Numbered from the stretch's first letter, positions 28,362 to 37,302 are shown. The stretch: 56,910 nt of DNA from Lactiplantibacillus fabifermentans DSM 21115 (GCF_000498955.2 NZ_AYGX02000166.1:1-56910); one strand, 5' to 3'. Notes: a model not told the origin generated them from the letters alone. Translations and numbers: made by a program.

Positions 28362-28482
28362 TTGCCGCTGCCGACTGACCGTAATTCCAGCCGCTATGAG
28401 GACCGTGGTGTAAACGGGATACACCCCAATCCCATTAACACCACCCGCATGGCGATTTCCATCACGGTCAGTCGGCGGCTAG
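28362..28482 (-). repeat. Cloverleaf repeat element, copy E (short form)
   Basis: The outer arms (28364-28382 and 28465-28479) match the family. The GGA/GGA internal loop is kept, and one hairpin remains: GTGGTGTAAACGGGATA with TCCCATTAACACCAC (28405-28444). The other two hairpins are absent. Alignment with copy D shows a clean loss of about 80 bases between AGGACC and GTGGTG, with CCG at the join. Homology with D continues on the right side to about 28608. Confidence 0.88.
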
Positions 28483-28608
28483 ATGTTTTTTAATAATAAT
28501 AGTGCCACACTAATACAGGTTGGATATCTTTTGTGTTTGGCATCGTAAAATATGTTTAATTCACTATAAATATTAACTAATTTTGAGAAAGAATAGCCAA
28601 AGATATCG
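28483..28608 (-). repeat. Extended flank shared by copies E and D
   Basis: Starting with AATAATAATAGTGCC, this stretch aligns with 47803-47940 next to copy D, with many substitutions. Shared pieces include AACTAATTT, GAGAA and CCAAAGAT. The mobile or duplicated unit is therefore longer than the cloverleaf in these two copies. A shorter version is found at 14703-14742 beside copy A. Confidence 0.6.
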
Positions 28609-28788
28609 GTGGTGTAGTTCCGGCAAAAAAACAGCTGAACCAGCGCCACTTCCAAACAAAAATCAATACAGTTTGCGTTAGCGATAACGAACTCTGCTGG
28701 AAGTTTGATTGGCTTTTTTACTACCAGTTATTTACCGAAAAAGCCTGGCCACAACTAATTTCAATTCAGCAAAAACCGTAACCAACAC
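28609..28788. other. Gene-free stretch between copies E and F
   Basis: A loose inverted repeat (ACTTCCA near 28648 with TGGAAGT near 28700, and CAGTTTGCGTTA with TAACGAACTCTG inside it) could fold. No gene is supported. Confidence 0.35.
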
Positions 28789-28826
28789 AAATGGTGCGAC
28801 CACAAAAAATTGTAGTCGCACCATTT
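28789..28826. repeat. Twelve-pair hairpin flanking copy F
   Basis: AAATGGTGCGAC (28789-28800) pairs perfectly with GTCGCACCATTT (28815-28826); ACAA/TTGT extend the stem inside. A hairpin of the same plan, with different paired bases, lies at 17838-17870. It may terminate the ribU transcript, though there is no clear T run. Confidence 0.6.
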
Positions 28827-28844
28827 TAAATCGAAAACTAATTC

Positions 28845-29037
28845 AGTTGTGCGTCAGTGATAATGGAAGTTGCCGTGAAAGTGCCGTTAGTTCGGCGTGC
28901 TTTTGGCCGAGCTTACGGCACCGACATCTTTGGAGATTGGCGGGTTAGGCCAAGCTTCAAAGTGAGGTGCGAGACCGCACTTTGGCTCGCACCGGTCGCC
29001 ACGGCGACTGGAATTATCACTGTCGCACAACGGCAAT
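28845..29037 (+). repeat. Cloverleaf repeat element, copy F
   Basis: The outer arms GTTGTGCGTCAGTGATAAT (28846-28864) and ATTATCACTGTCGCACAAC (29013-29031) pair at all but one position, then GGA/GGA, then a ten-pair inner part. Hairpins follow: GTGCCGT with ACGGCAC, an imperfect one around CTTTG/CAAAG extended by TTGGC/GCCAA, and GGTGCGAG with CTCGCACC. GACCGC is at 28973-28978. It begins 13 bases past the ribU stop, so it should be part of that message unless transcription stops earlier. Confidence 0.88.
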
Positions 29038-29049
29038 CACAACTATTTT

Positions 29050-29637
29050 TTAATTCACCCGACTCATCAATTGGTTGTGATCGCCGAGCCAACCAGCTAA
29101 GCGATTGTAGACTAACCAAAAGACGTTGCCGACTAACAGACCTTTAATCAAATTAAATGGAATGACGGCAATTAAGACTAACGTGTTCACTGGGACGCTG
29201 AGTTTGAAGCCCATGACTTGAATGTAAAACGGCAAGACAAAGGTCATATTCGCTAACGACTCAATAATGACGAGTCCAACCGTGGCAATTGCAATCGCAA
29301 TCGGCATCCGGTATTTTTCATTACCGCGATAGTAGCGTAAGACGAGTGCAAAGGCGATGATTAACACCGCAGAACCTAAGAAACTCGCAAACGACCCGAT
29401 TAAATCATAGATTGCAAAACCAGCCGTCGCTGAATGCAAGACTAACTTAATGATGGTGATCGTAAAGGCCCCACCCATCCCGTATAAAAATAGCCCAATC
29501 AAAATGGGAATATCCGAGAAGTCAATCTTCATCCAACTGGCCATTGGAATAATTGGAAACTCCAATAACATTAAAATATAAGCACACGCGCCGAGCAAGG
29601 CAATGCCCACTAGTCGGCGTAACGTTGTTTGTTGCAT
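29050..29637 (-). CDS. ribU: Riboflavin ECF transporter S component RibU
   Basis: A 195-residue membrane protein with about five or six membrane segments, including the family stretch FPIIPMASWMKIDFSDIPILIG and a C-terminal NLIKGLLVGNVFWLVYNRL. RibU binds riboflavin outside the cell and works with the shared EcfA-A'-T energy-coupling module, which is not in this window. Control by an FMN riboswitch (29770-29883) with a terminator hairpin just after it supports the assignment strongly. The start is an ATG after AGGAGGGTG. Confidence 0.95.
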   Translation of the reverse strand: MQQTTLRRLVGIALLGACAYILMLLEFPIIPMASWMKIDFSDIPILIGLFLYGMGGAFTITIIKLVLHSATAGFAIYDLIGSFASFLGSAVLIIAFALVLRYYRGNEKYRMPIAIAIATVGLVIIESLANMTFVLPFYIQVMGFKLSVPVNTLVLIAVIPFNLIKGLLVGNVFWLVYNRLAGWLGDHNQLMSRVN

Positions 29638-29689
29638 AACGCACCCTCCTATGGGTCATCTTCAATGAACCATATTGCCGTATTCTTTA

Positions 29690-29738
29690 CAAAAAAACGC
29701 CCCAATAACCTAACTTTAACGTTAGTCATCAGGGCGGG
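29690..29738 (-). terminator. Terminator of the FMN riboswitch
   Basis: On the minus strand CGCCCTGATGACTAAC pairs with GTTAGGTTATTGGGGCG, followed by TTTTTTT. It lies 30 bases after the aptamer and about 50 before the ribU start, the normal place for an expression platform acting by attenuation. Confidence 0.9.
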
Positions 29739-29769
29739 TTTATTTGCTAGTTTATGACAAATAAGCTCG

Positions 29770-29883
29770 ATCTTCTTTATACCAGACTTTAACTGTCGAC
29801 TTTGGAATTACACCAAATCACTATGCATTGCATAGGTCGCGGGCTATTACCGCCGGTCGGGAATCACACCCTGCCCTGAAGAT
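29770..29883 (-). promoter_or_regulatory. FMN riboswitch (RFN element)
   Basis: The minus strand carries the conserved RFN sequence in order: ATCTTCAGGGCAGGGTG, ATTCCCGACCGGCGGTAA, AGCCCGCGACC, GATTTGGTG, AATTCC, AAAGTCGACAG, AAAGTCTGG and AGAAGAT closing the P1 stem with the first ATCTTC. It senses FMN and would shut off ribU when flavin is plentiful. Confidence 0.97.
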
Positions 29884-29960
29884 GAACCAATATTGAATTT
29901 TTAATACAGGTATATTGTAACTAGTTGACTAACAAAATGCAAGGACGAATTGTAAGCGTT

Positions 29961-30677
29961 TTATCGTTCGCCCTTTAATTTGCTAATTTCAATTGGTTTA
30001 AGTTTACGATACTCGCCTGGTTGGAGACTTTGCAAGTCTAAAACCCCATAGCGTTCCCGTTTTAACTTCGTCACTGGATGGCCAATCGCCGCCATCATCT
30101 TCTTAACTTGGTGGTTATGACCTTCATGAATCGTTAATTGGACCAACGCATTATTCTTTTTATGGTCACTATCCATCAAGTTCGACTTAGCGGGGGCCGT
30201 CTTACGACCGTCGATTTCGACCCCTAACCGCAGTTGCTTCAAGTCAGCGTTGGTTGGGACGCCTTCGACTTTGGCCATATAAGTCTTTTTAACTTCAAAT
30301 TTTGGATGAGTCAAGCGGTTCGCTAAGGCGCCATCGTTGGTCATGATGAGTAAGCCGGACGTATCATAATCCAACCGGCCCACCGGATAAATCCGTTCAG
30401 GGACATCCTTGAAGAAGTCCATAACCGTTTTGCGGCCTTTTTCATCGTGAACCGTGGTCACCACGCCGCGTGGTTTATAAAATAAGTAATAGACGGGTTT
30501 TTCCGCCAATAACGGGGTGCCGTCGACTTCGACGTGGTCACTTGGTTCAACTTTGACCCCTAAGGTCGTGACGGTTTTACCGTTCACTTTAACATGGCCA
30601 GAGGTGATCAAAACTTCCGACTTGCGCCGTGAAGCGACCCCCGCTTCAGCCATGACTTTTTGTAATCGTTCTGCCAT
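29961..30677 (-). CDS. rluB: 23S rRNA pseudouridine synthase RluB
   Basis: A 238-residue RsuA-family enzyme. An N-terminal S4 RNA-binding domain ([21 protein letters not shown], ~1-60) is followed by the catalytic domain, with Asp in PVGRLDYDTSGLLI (near residue 104) and the family motif VKKMMAAIGHPV. It modifies a uridine in helix 89 of 23S rRNA. The gene abuts scpB (the stop and start share one base), an arrangement conserved in Firmicutes. Confidence 0.94.
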   Translation of the reverse strand: MAERLQKVMAEAGVASRRKSEVLITSGHVKVNGKTVTTLGVKVEPSDHVEVDGTPLLAEKPVYYLFYKPRGVVTTVHDEKGRKTVMDFFKDVPERIYPVGRLDYDTSGLLIMTNDGALANRLTHPKFEVKKTYMAKVEGVPTNADLKQLRLGVEIDGRKTAPAKSNLMDSDHKKNNALVQLTIHEGHNHQVKKMMAAIGHPVTKLKRERYGVLDLQSLQPGEYRKLKPIEISKLKGER

Positions 30678-31285
30678 TATTTTTCCTCACTATCTGCTGA
30701 GTTGCCTTGCAATTTATCTTGAAAGGCGGTTAAGAACAAGTCAGTTTCTGGGGCTGGATGTTCCGTATCGGTCAAAGCTTCTAAGTCGATGGCCGGTAAG
30801 TCGTCCAGTGATTTTAACCCAAAGTAATCTAAAAATGTTTCCGTCGTACCATACAAAATCGGCCGCCCCGGCTCGTTTAACCGGCCCGTTTCGGTCACTA
30901 ATTGCCGCAACACTAATTTTTGAATCGTCGAACCACTCTGGACCCCCCGAATCTCATCGATTTCAATCCGGGTCAGCGGTTGCCGATACGCAATAATCGC
31001 CAAAACTTCTAGTGACGCTTGCGACAAACTCGTCGTCAACGGCGCTTCAAAGTACCGTTTCAAAATTGGTGCCACTTCGGCCTTAGTCGCTAAACGATAC
31101 GTGTTGGCCGTTGATAGAATCGTCAATGCACAATCGGGTGCCTGGTCATATTGGGTCGCCAAGGCCGTTAACATCGTGTTAATTGCTGGCTTAGCAAAGC
31201 CAGTGGCATGTTCCATCTCCGCCACCGTAATGCCTTCATCGCCAGCCACAAATAAGAGCCCTTCAATTTGTTCAATGTTCGTCAT
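30677..31285 (-). CDS. scpB: Segregation and condensation protein B
   Basis: A 202-residue protein with two winged-helix domains that binds ScpA and SMC in the condensin complex. Recognisable parts are [21 protein letters not shown] at the start, [29 protein letters not shown] in the middle, and [18 protein letters not shown] near the end. The start was taken at the ATG at 31285; an ATG nine bases earlier is possible. It overlaps the end of scpA. Confidence 0.95.
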   Translation of the reverse strand: MTNIEQIEGLLFVAGDEGITVAEMEHATGFAKPAINTMLTALATQYDQAPDCALTILSTANTYRLATKAEVAPILKRYFEAPLTTSLSQASLEVLAIIAYRQPLTRIEIDEIRGVQSGSTIQKLVLRQLVTETGRLNEPGRPILYGTTETFLDYFGLKSLDDLPAIDLEALTDTEHPAPETDLFLTAFQDKLQGNSADSEEK

Positions 31286-32060
31286 GCTGTTCATCCGTTC
31301 TCAAATATAACTGGATTGGCCCGAGCCGCTCCGCTTGTACTAATTTTAATTGCGTTTGCTTGGTCAATTCTAACACGGCCATAAATGTTGTGACTAACAT
31401 ATCGTCAGATGCCGTGACCGTAAATAAGTCCGCAAAGTCGACCCCTTGGGGATGCTCCACTAATTGGGTCTTAATCTGGGTCATCCGGTCTTCAATGTTG
31501 ACCGGGTCGGCAGCGACGGTTTTCATCAATGGTCGCGCCCGCCGCCGTTTAGCGACTAATTGGCGAAAAGCCGCTTGCAAGTCATCCACGGTGATGCCCG
31601 CCGTAAGCTTCGGCGCCGCCAAGTCGGTGGGAATCAGCATCGCTTCACGCGTAAAATGTTGATGCCGCGCTTGCTCTTTGACCCGTAACTCGCCCGCCGC
31701 TTCTTGATAAACTTTATAAGCTAATAATTCGGCAACTAACGAATCACGCGGGTCTTCATCCGCGTCGGCCTCTTCATCGTCATCGACGGTCGGTTGTGGT
31801 AATAAATACCGACTCTTGATCGTCATTAACGTGGCCGCCATCACCAAATAGTCGCCGGCGATGTCTAATTGCAGCGTCGCCATTGAATGCAAATAATCTA
31901 AGTATTGCTGCGTAATATCCGCAATCGGGATATCATAAATATCCATTTTGTTTTGCCGAATCATGTGTAACAACAAGTCCAAGGGACCTTCAAATTCGGA
32001 GATCTTAATGGTGATCGGCTGTTGTTGATTGTTTGTCTCGATGATGTTCCCACGCTCCAA
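31272..32060 (-). CDS. scpA: Segregation and condensation protein A
   Basis: A 262-residue kleisin that bridges the heads of SMC. The N-terminal signature [27 protein letters not shown] is clear, followed by [19 protein letters not shown] and a C-terminal winged-helix region. The only reasonable start in frame is a TTG at 32060, inside the end of ribT. This would give a 56-base overlap with ribT; a start at a rarer codon closer to the conserved part cannot be excluded. Confidence 0.93.
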   Translation of the reverse strand: MERGNIIETNNQQQPITIKISEFEGPLDLLLHMIRQNKMDIYDIPIADITQQYLDYLHSMATLQLDIAGDYLVMAATLMTIKSRYLLPQPTVDDDEEADADEDPRDSLVAELLAYKVYQEAAGELRVKEQARHQHFTREAMLIPTDLAAPKLTAGITVDDLQAAFRQLVAKRRRARPLMKTVAADPVNIEDRMTQIKTQLVEHPQGVDFADLFTVTASDDMLVTTFMAVLELTKQTQLKLVQAERLGPIQLYLRTDEQHDEH

Positions 32061-32388
32061 TAATTGTTGCCATCGCTAAGGTCCCCATCACCCGTTTGCC
32101 CGGATATAACGCAGCCAGCTCATCAAGCATTTGGCCTTGATTAGCAGAATTGCGTTCTTCGGGTGATAACGAGTTATGGTGAACCAACACAAAATCAGGT
32201 CCGACTTCGATGCCAATCACCCCGCTAAAGTCACCATCGGCTTGCCGCCATAAATATAATTGATGGTTGCCAGTTGATTGATACCACTGCATTTCCATTT
32301 GCAAATGCGCGATATCTTTAAAGTCTGGCAACAATGATAACAGGCCCATCGCCACTTTTTCGTAATCTTTGCGATATTTGACTAACAT
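32005..32388 (-). CDS. ribT: RibT-like GNAT acetyltransferase
   Basis: A 127-residue GNAT-fold protein of the RibT family: MLVKYRKDYEKVAMGLLSLLP at the start, LYLWRQADGDFSGVIGIEV, and a C-terminal FVLVHHNSLSPEER. The family was named for its place in a riboflavin operon but is thought to be an N-acetyltransferase of unknown substrate. As in Bacillus, it stands between xerD and scpA. AGGAGGATTGAG before the ATG supports the start. Confidence 0.88.
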   Translation of the reverse strand: MLVKYRKDYEKVAMGLLSLLPDFKDIAHLQMEMQWYQSTGNHQLYLWRQADGDFSGVIGIEVGPDFVLVHHNSLSPEERNSANQGQMLDELAALYPGKRVMGTLAMATIIGAWEHHRDKQSTTADHH

Positions 32389-32402
32389 CTCAATCCTCCT
32401 AA

Positions 32403-33320
32403 TTACGCTCGTGGATGATACTTATTATAAACTTCCGCGAGGCGTTTTTTCGTAATATGCGTATAAATTTGGGTCGTCGAAATATCGGCGTGCCCCATTA
32501 ATTCTTGCACAACCCGCAAATCGGCCCCATTTTCTAAAATATGGGTCGCAAACGAATGTCGTAGCGTATGCGGCGTGACATTTTTTTCGATTCCCGCGGC
32601 TTTGACTTGTGCTTTTAGATTCTTCCAAACGCCTTGACGCGTCAACTGACCGCCATGATTATTCAAAAAGATGTACGGATTACGCCGTTTTGGCGAGGCC
32701 AACTTCGGCCGGGCCGTCTTTAAATACCGTTCTAAAAAGTCGATTGCGACATCGCCGATCGGAATGATGCGTTCTTTATCACCTTTCCCAATCGTTTGAA
32801 TCAAACCTAAGTCTAAATGTAAATCGTCGAGTTTCAAGTTAATCGTTTCACTGACCCGCAACCCCGTGGCATACATGACTTCTAACAAGGCCCGGTCACG
32901 CAAACCTAAGGGCGTATCAACCTTAGGCACCGCCAATAAATTTTCAACTTCCTTAGCCGACAAGACTTGTGGCAAATGCTGAGCCCGTTTGGGGGTGTCA
33001 ATCTTCAGCATCGGGTCACTATCCACTTGATGCATCTGCGCCAAGTATTGAAAAAACTTACGCAAACTGGAAACCGCGTGAATAATCGTATTGCGGGACT
33101 TCCCACCCTCATCTAAAAATTGCAAATAATTCAAGATGACGTAGCGGTCGACCGTTTGCAAATCGGCGATTTTTTGGGTCGTCAAATATTGACAAAACTC
33201 GGTCAAGTCTTGCTGATAACTCTTAATACTATTCGTTACTAAACCGCGTTCAACACGCAAAAAATGCAGGTAATCAGCAAGCTGGTCCTGCATCTTTTGA
33301 TTAATCTTCGGCTTGGTCAT
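32403..33320 (-). CDS. xerD: Tyrosine recombinase XerD
   Basis: A 305-residue site-specific recombinase that resolves chromosome dimers with XerC at dif. The N-terminal core-binding domain (~10-95) is followed by the catalytic domain with Arg in ATGLRVSETINL, Lys in GKGDKERIIP, H-x-x-R in HTLRHSFATHIL, His in GHADISTT, and the Tyr nucleophile in QIYTH. All catalytic residues are present. The context (cvfB, xerD, ribT, scpA) is the housekeeping one, not a phage integrase. It overlaps cvfB by 20 bases. Confidence 0.95.
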   Translation of the reverse strand: MTKPKINQKMQDQLADYLHFLRVERGLVTNSIKSYQQDLTEFCQYLTTQKIADLQTVDRYVILNYLQFLDEGGKSRNTIIHAVSSLRKFFQYLAQMHQVDSDPMLKIDTPKRAQHLPQVLSAKEVENLLAVPKVDTPLGLRDRALLEVMYATGLRVSETINLKLDDLHLDLGLIQTIGKGDKERIIPIGDVAIDFLERYLKTARPKLASPKRRNPYIFLNNHGGQLTRQGVWKNLKAQVKAAGIEKNVTPHTLRHSFATHILENGADLRVVQELMGHADISTTQIYTHITKKRLAEVYNKYHPRA

Positions 33321-34188
33321 CCAAGTCCTCGATTAATTTAATTTCACCAGGTTGTTGGGTAATGATGCGTTGCTTCAATAAATTACCCACGGCCCGTTTG
33401 AATTGGGACTTGCTAATACCGAAGTAAGTCCGGATATCTTCCGGATCACTCTTGTCCCAAAATGGTAACGTATGGTCCGCTTGATGTTGTAACGCGGCTA
33501 ACAACATTTGCGCATCGTCACCAATTTCTTCATAGCCCCGCGGCTTCAAAGATAAGTTCAATTCGCCATCACGTAAATGACCGATGACCCGGGCTTTGAC
33601 ATGTTGACCTAAGCGGGGTTCTTGGTCCCGTTCAGACGGATGTACGAAGCCTAAATGACCATCATCGGTAATAACGGACGTCCCGGCCATCTTCAAGCGA
33701 AAGACCGTCGCTTGGGTATCCGCATTCTTCACGGCATCCTTGTCATACGGTTTGGCCATGGCGGCGAATTCCGCTTGGTCAGCGAGGGTGGCCCATAAAC
33801 GACCTTTATTATCATGCGCTAACTTCACATATAAGCGGTCATCTTTTTTGGGCCATAACCGACTAATCGTTGGTAACTCGTCCAATGAGACCACCAAATC
33901 TTTATTTGGCAAACCGACATCCACGAAGACGCCCAAATCATGGCGGGTCCGGACAACGGTTCCCCAAACAAATTGATCATACGAAATCTCCGGGATGAAC
34001 CGGGTCATTTGTAAATGGTGATCTTCATTTTCATAAACAAACCCTTCGTATAACCCACCAATATGGAGGGGTTTTTCGGGTTCCATTTTGTCGACCATCA
34101 AGGTTTGCCCTTCGTATTGGACAAAATAGGCCGTATCATTTTCATCGGTAACTTTGGCCTGGACGACCGTTCCTATAAAACTATTCAT
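33301..34188 (-). CDS. cvfB: CvfB-type S1 RNA-binding protein
   Basis: A 295-residue protein with several S1-like OB folds, for example FVWGTVVRTRHDLGVFVDVGLPNKDLVV and DGHLGFVHPSE. A C-terminal winged helix (DPEDIRTYFGISKSQFKRAVGNLLKQRII) also fits CvfB/YitL. The family binds RNA and affects virulence gene expression in staphylococci; its role in lactobacilli is not known. The start is an ATG after AAGGAG. Confidence 0.9.
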   Translation of the reverse strand: MNSFIGTVVQAKVTDENDTAYFVQYEGQTLMVDKMEPEKPLHIGGLYEGFVYENEDHHLQMTRFIPEISYDQFVWGTVVRTRHDLGVFVDVGLPNKDLVVSLDELPTISRLWPKKDDRLYVKLAHDNKGRLWATLADQAEFAAMAKPYDKDAVKNADTQATVFRLKMAGTSVITDDGHLGFVHPSERDQEPRLGQHVKARVIGHLRDGELNLSLKPRGYEEIGDDAQMLLAALQHQADHTLPFWDKSDPEDIRTYFGISKSQFKRAVGNLLKQRIITQQPGEIKLIEDLDDQAED

Positions 34189-34206
34189 TAATAAACTCCT
34201 TCAATA

Positions 34207-34665
34207 TCATTGCAAACTCAAGTGTAATACCGTAATAATGCAATAAGTAATGCCGGCCGCAATAATCGGTCCGGCGGCAACTCCCCGTAATAACACCACG
34301 CCCATAATCGTCCCAAAAACTAAAGCGACCGTAATTTCCGGACTAGCCGAAAGTAGCCCCACGCCATGAAACGACAAGACTGAAACCAGTACGCCACAAG
34401 CGACCGCAATCCAGCCTACGGGTGATTTAAACGCGTGCCATAAGTCTTTAAAACCAATCTGACCAGTTGCAATCGGAATCAAGATGGCCACCGTAATCAC
34501 GGTAACCCCCCAATTGATGCCCTTTTGGCCAATCGTGGTTAACAGCTTACTTGTGTTAGGAATTAATTTAATCACTAAGACGACGATCGTGGCAATTTGC
34601 AAGGACTGATTTTTTCCCAGCCACGCCACGAGTAGAATCGCTAATAAAAACAACCAACTTTCCAT
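34207..34665 (-). CDS. DUF441 family membrane protein
   Basis: A 152-residue protein with four or five membrane helices and the UPF0756/DUF441 pattern: [11 protein letters not shown] near the start, [51 protein letters not shown] near the end. Function is unknown. The ATG at 34665 follows GTGAGGTG; a GTG four codons earlier overlaps this site. Confidence 0.88.
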   Translation of the reverse strand: MESWLFLLAILLVAWLGKNQSLQIATIVVLVIKLIPNTSKLLTTIGQKGINWGVTVITVAILIPIATGQIGFKDLWHAFKSPVGWIAVACGVLVSVLSFHGVGLLSASPEITVALVFGTIMGVVLLRGVAAGPIIAAGITYCIITVLHLSLQ

Positions 34666-34730
34666 ACGACACCTCACGTGATATTTATTGTAACTGAAAA
34701 CGCGCTAAATTACGAGGATTCGCGGTAAAA

Positions 34731-36464
34731 TCACTGGTGAGTTCCGGAATTTTTTTCATGTTCATCCGTCAATTGCAAATAATCACGCCGTCGATCAAAC
34801 AAGCCCACGAGTAGTAACAAACTGATTGTAAACGGTAACGCGATGCGATATGGTCGCATGAAAGCTTGGGTCAACGCCATTTTTGTCGTGTGTTTAATTT
34901 TGGCCGTCACTTGCGCGATTTGTCGATTATCCGTGGCAACCGTCCGTGCGACTTGTTGCTGCACTTGTTTGGCAACTTGTTTTTTGACGGCAGTCGGGGC
35001 GGCTTGTAAGTGTTTTTGCTGGAGCACTCTTTGGGTGGTCGTCTGCACTAAACGGCGTTGTTTGGCGGCACTGATGGCCGGACCACTCGTCATCGCCGTT
35101 TGTTCGGTTTGTAATTGCCGATAAACGGCAGTCAGTGTGTCAGTCTTTGCTTGACGATCAATCGTTAATGCCGCCACTTCGCGCTGCGCCGTGTGCCAAA
35201 TATGCGTTTTCGCCGTCGTTAAATTAGTTGACAGGGCCGCCACGAAAATTGCGACGGCTAAGGAAGTCCCAATTTGACGGGCGACGCCAATCACACTTTG
35301 TGACGCCGTTAATAAGTCACCCGTAAAGTTGCCAGCCGCTAAGACCGTGATTGGTCCAATCATAATCCCATAGCCCGCACCAACGAGTAGTAGTGCTAAC
35401 AAGACTTGCCAATAGTCGGCCGGGTCGGCCCAACTAATCACGATGTAGCCGGCCACCATCGCAACCGCTCCGCTAGCAATGACTAAGCGTGGTCCCACTT
35501 TAGTCAGTAATAACCCACTGATTGGTGAAAAGATAAAAATCATTAATGACGTTGGGGTAATCATTAACGCGGCCGTTAATTCGTCGTGACTTTGAACTTT
35601 AGTAAAGAAGCTCGGTAACAAAACTAGTAACGCCACTAGAAAAATCCCTGCAATAACGGTAATAACGGCCGCACCCGTAAATTGGCGGGTCTTAAATAAG
35701 TCCAGTGGCATCATTGGTTGCGCCACATGGGCCTCCGTCCAAATAAATACGCTCAAACTAACAATGCTCAGGCCGCCTAATGCTAAAATCACGCTGCTAG
35801 TCCAACCCCAATCGCTCCCTTTAACGAGCACTAGTGTCAAACTAAACAAGGTCACCATTGAAAATAAACTGCCCCACCAATCAATCTTAACGTTACGGAG
35901 CCGCGGCTGGTGCCAATCAAGTAGCCATAAACATAACCCTAACGCCAAAACGACTAACGGCACATTAATTAGGAAAATTCCCCGCCAGCCCCAAAACTGG
36001 GTGACCGCGCCGCCAATCGTTGGTCCAAGGGCCGAAGCTAAGCCTTGTGTCGTACCTAAGATCGCGATGACACTCGTTCGTTTAGCGAGACTAACATGTT
36101 CCAGGCCAATCGTCATGCTGGCCGGAAAGACAATCGCCGCGCCTAAACTTTGAATACCGCGCCCGGCAATTAACCAACTGACACTTGCGGCCATCCCTGA
36201 AGTTAGCGAACCCATTAGAAATAAGGCTAGCCCCAGAATATAAAAGCGATGGCGACCATAAATATCCGCTAACCGGCCAAGTGGAATCGTCAAACTGGCA
36301 AACAAAATCGTATATAAATTCAAGGCCCACGACAATTGGGACAAACTCGTCTGCAACCCCGTTTGCATGGCGGGTAAAGCAATGTTCATCACCGTCGTAT
36401 CGAGCATACATAAGAAGATGCCAATCGCCATCGTACCCACGGTTAAAGTTGTTTTTTTCATCAT
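34731..36464 (-). CDS. DHA2-family MFS drug exporter
   Basis: A 577-residue, 14-helix proton-driven exporter of the EmrB/QacA type. Motif A is PLGRLADIYGRHRFYILG, and the antiporter motif C region reads ALGPTIGGAVTQFWGWRGIFLINVP. An unusual Gln/Thr/Lys-rich stretch of about 110 residues (~415-525) lies before the last helix and would form a large outside loop with coiled-coil character. The divergent TetR gene next door probably represses it. The substrate is unknown. Confidence 0.9.
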   Translation of the reverse strand: MMKKTTLTVGTMAIGIFLCMLDTTVMNIALPAMQTGLQTSLSQLSWALNLYTILFASLTIPLGRLADIYGRHRFYILGLALFLMGSLTSGMAASVSWLIAGRGIQSLGAAIVFPASMTIGLEHVSLAKRTSVIAILGTTQGLASALGPTIGGAVTQFWGWRGIFLINVPLVVLALGLCLWLLDWHQPRLRNVKIDWWGSLFSMVTLFSLTLVLVKGSDWGWTSSVILALGGLSIVSLSVFIWTEAHVAQPMMPLDLFKTRQFTGAAVITVIAGIFLVALLVLLPSFFTKVQSHDELTAALMITPTSLMIFIFSPISGLLLTKVGPRLVIASGAVAMVAGYIVISWADPADYWQVLLALLLVGAGYGIMIGPITVLAAGNFTGDLLTASQSVIGVARQIGTSLAVAIFVAALSTNLTTAKTHIWHTAQREVAALTIDRQAKTDTLTAVYRQLQTEQTAMTSGPAISAAKQRRLVQTTTQRVLQQKHLQAAPTAVKKQVAKQVQQQVARTVATDNRQIAQVTAKIKHTTKMALTQAFMRPYRIALPFTISLLLLVGLFDRRRDYLQLTDEHEKNSGTHQ

Positions 36465-36555
36465 AAAATTCCCCCTTTAAGTGTTATTGGTAGTGTAACG
36501 GCCACCCCATCAATTAAGATAGGTTTAGGTTACAAAAAGGGAGATGTTGTTACTG

Positions 36556-37092
36556 ATGAATCCACAACAACGTAAACAACAAAATTTAACCGCCATTTAT
36601 CAAGCCTTACTCCAGCTCATGACCGATAAACCCATGGCCAATATTGCGATTACTGAGTTGTGTCAAAAAGCGCACGTCTCACGCACATACTTTTACCGCA
36701 ATTATCATAGCTTCGATGATATTATCATCGCATTTCAAGAACAAAATATGCTTAATTACTTACGACACTTGCCCAATGCCCGTAAAATCAACCTACTGGA
36801 ACTGATGACTCATTATTTTGAGCTGACTAAAAGTGAAGCCAACACTTCGAAATTATTGATAAAAAACGGCAAACTAACGATCTTGATTAAAACATTTCAA
36901 ACCGTCTTTCAATTGCTCATCCGCCAACAACGCATCAACAATCGCACGTATGCCATTTTCAACGAACCGTACTATCTTGAGTTCTTCTCGGGCGCCGTAG
37001 TCAATGTCGCAACCGACTGGCTCGCCCGTGGTACGCCTGAGCCACCCGAATATTTAGCACAGCAAGTTGAGCGTTTTGCCCATCATCGTTAA
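36556..37092 (+). CDS. TetR/AcrR family transcriptional regulator
   Basis: A 178-residue regulator. The N-terminal HTH (IYQALLQLMTDKPMANIAITELCQKAHVSRTYFYRNYHSFDDII) is of the TetR type; the C-terminal half is a helical ligand domain like that of the DhaS/TetR_C_8 group. The ATG at 36556 was chosen because the earlier one at 36544 directly touches the AAGGGAG site. The gene is divergent from the MFS exporter with a 91-base gap, where GTAAC and GTTAC, about 30 bases apart, may be half-sites. Confidence 0.88.
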   Translation: MNPQQRKQQNLTAIYQALLQLMTDKPMANIAITELCQKAHVSRTYFYRNYHSFDDIIIAFQEQNMLNYLRHLPNARKINLLELMTHYFELTKSEANTSKLLIKNGKLTILIKTFQTVFQLLIRQQRINNRTYAIFNEPYYLEFFSGAVVNVATDWLARGTPEPPEYLAQQVERFAHHR

Positions 37093-37148
37093 GCGTAGTC
37101 TTTTCGAGCTAATGCCACTACTATTCACCTACCGCTAAAATAAGCCTA

Positions 37149-37183
37149 AAAAAACCGACACCAATTTTTGGGTGTCGGTTTAG
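37149..37183. terminator. Terminator after the TetR gene
   Basis: AAACCGACACC pairs with GGTGTCGGTTT around a short T-rich loop, with an A run upstream. It is likely to work in both directions. Confidence 0.85.
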
Positions 37184-37302
37184 TAGACTATTCGCATAAA
37201 AATTGCGATTTGCTGTCAGTCCGTTACTATTTTTTATAGCATCAATCACCAATACCATATCGGCATCAGTATCGAGCTACTAGCATGTTTTTTAAGTAAG
37301 TT

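Noticed and set aside
32403-33320. Phage or island integrase
   Set aside because: The tyrosine recombinase stands in the normal cvfB-xerD-ribT-scpA order and has the length of housekeeping XerD; no phage genes are near.
36465-36543. Clear TetR operator between the exporter and regulator genes
   Set aside because: Only weak half-sites (GTAAC and GTTAC about 30 bases apart) are visible, too far apart for a typical TetR palindrome, so no site was listed.
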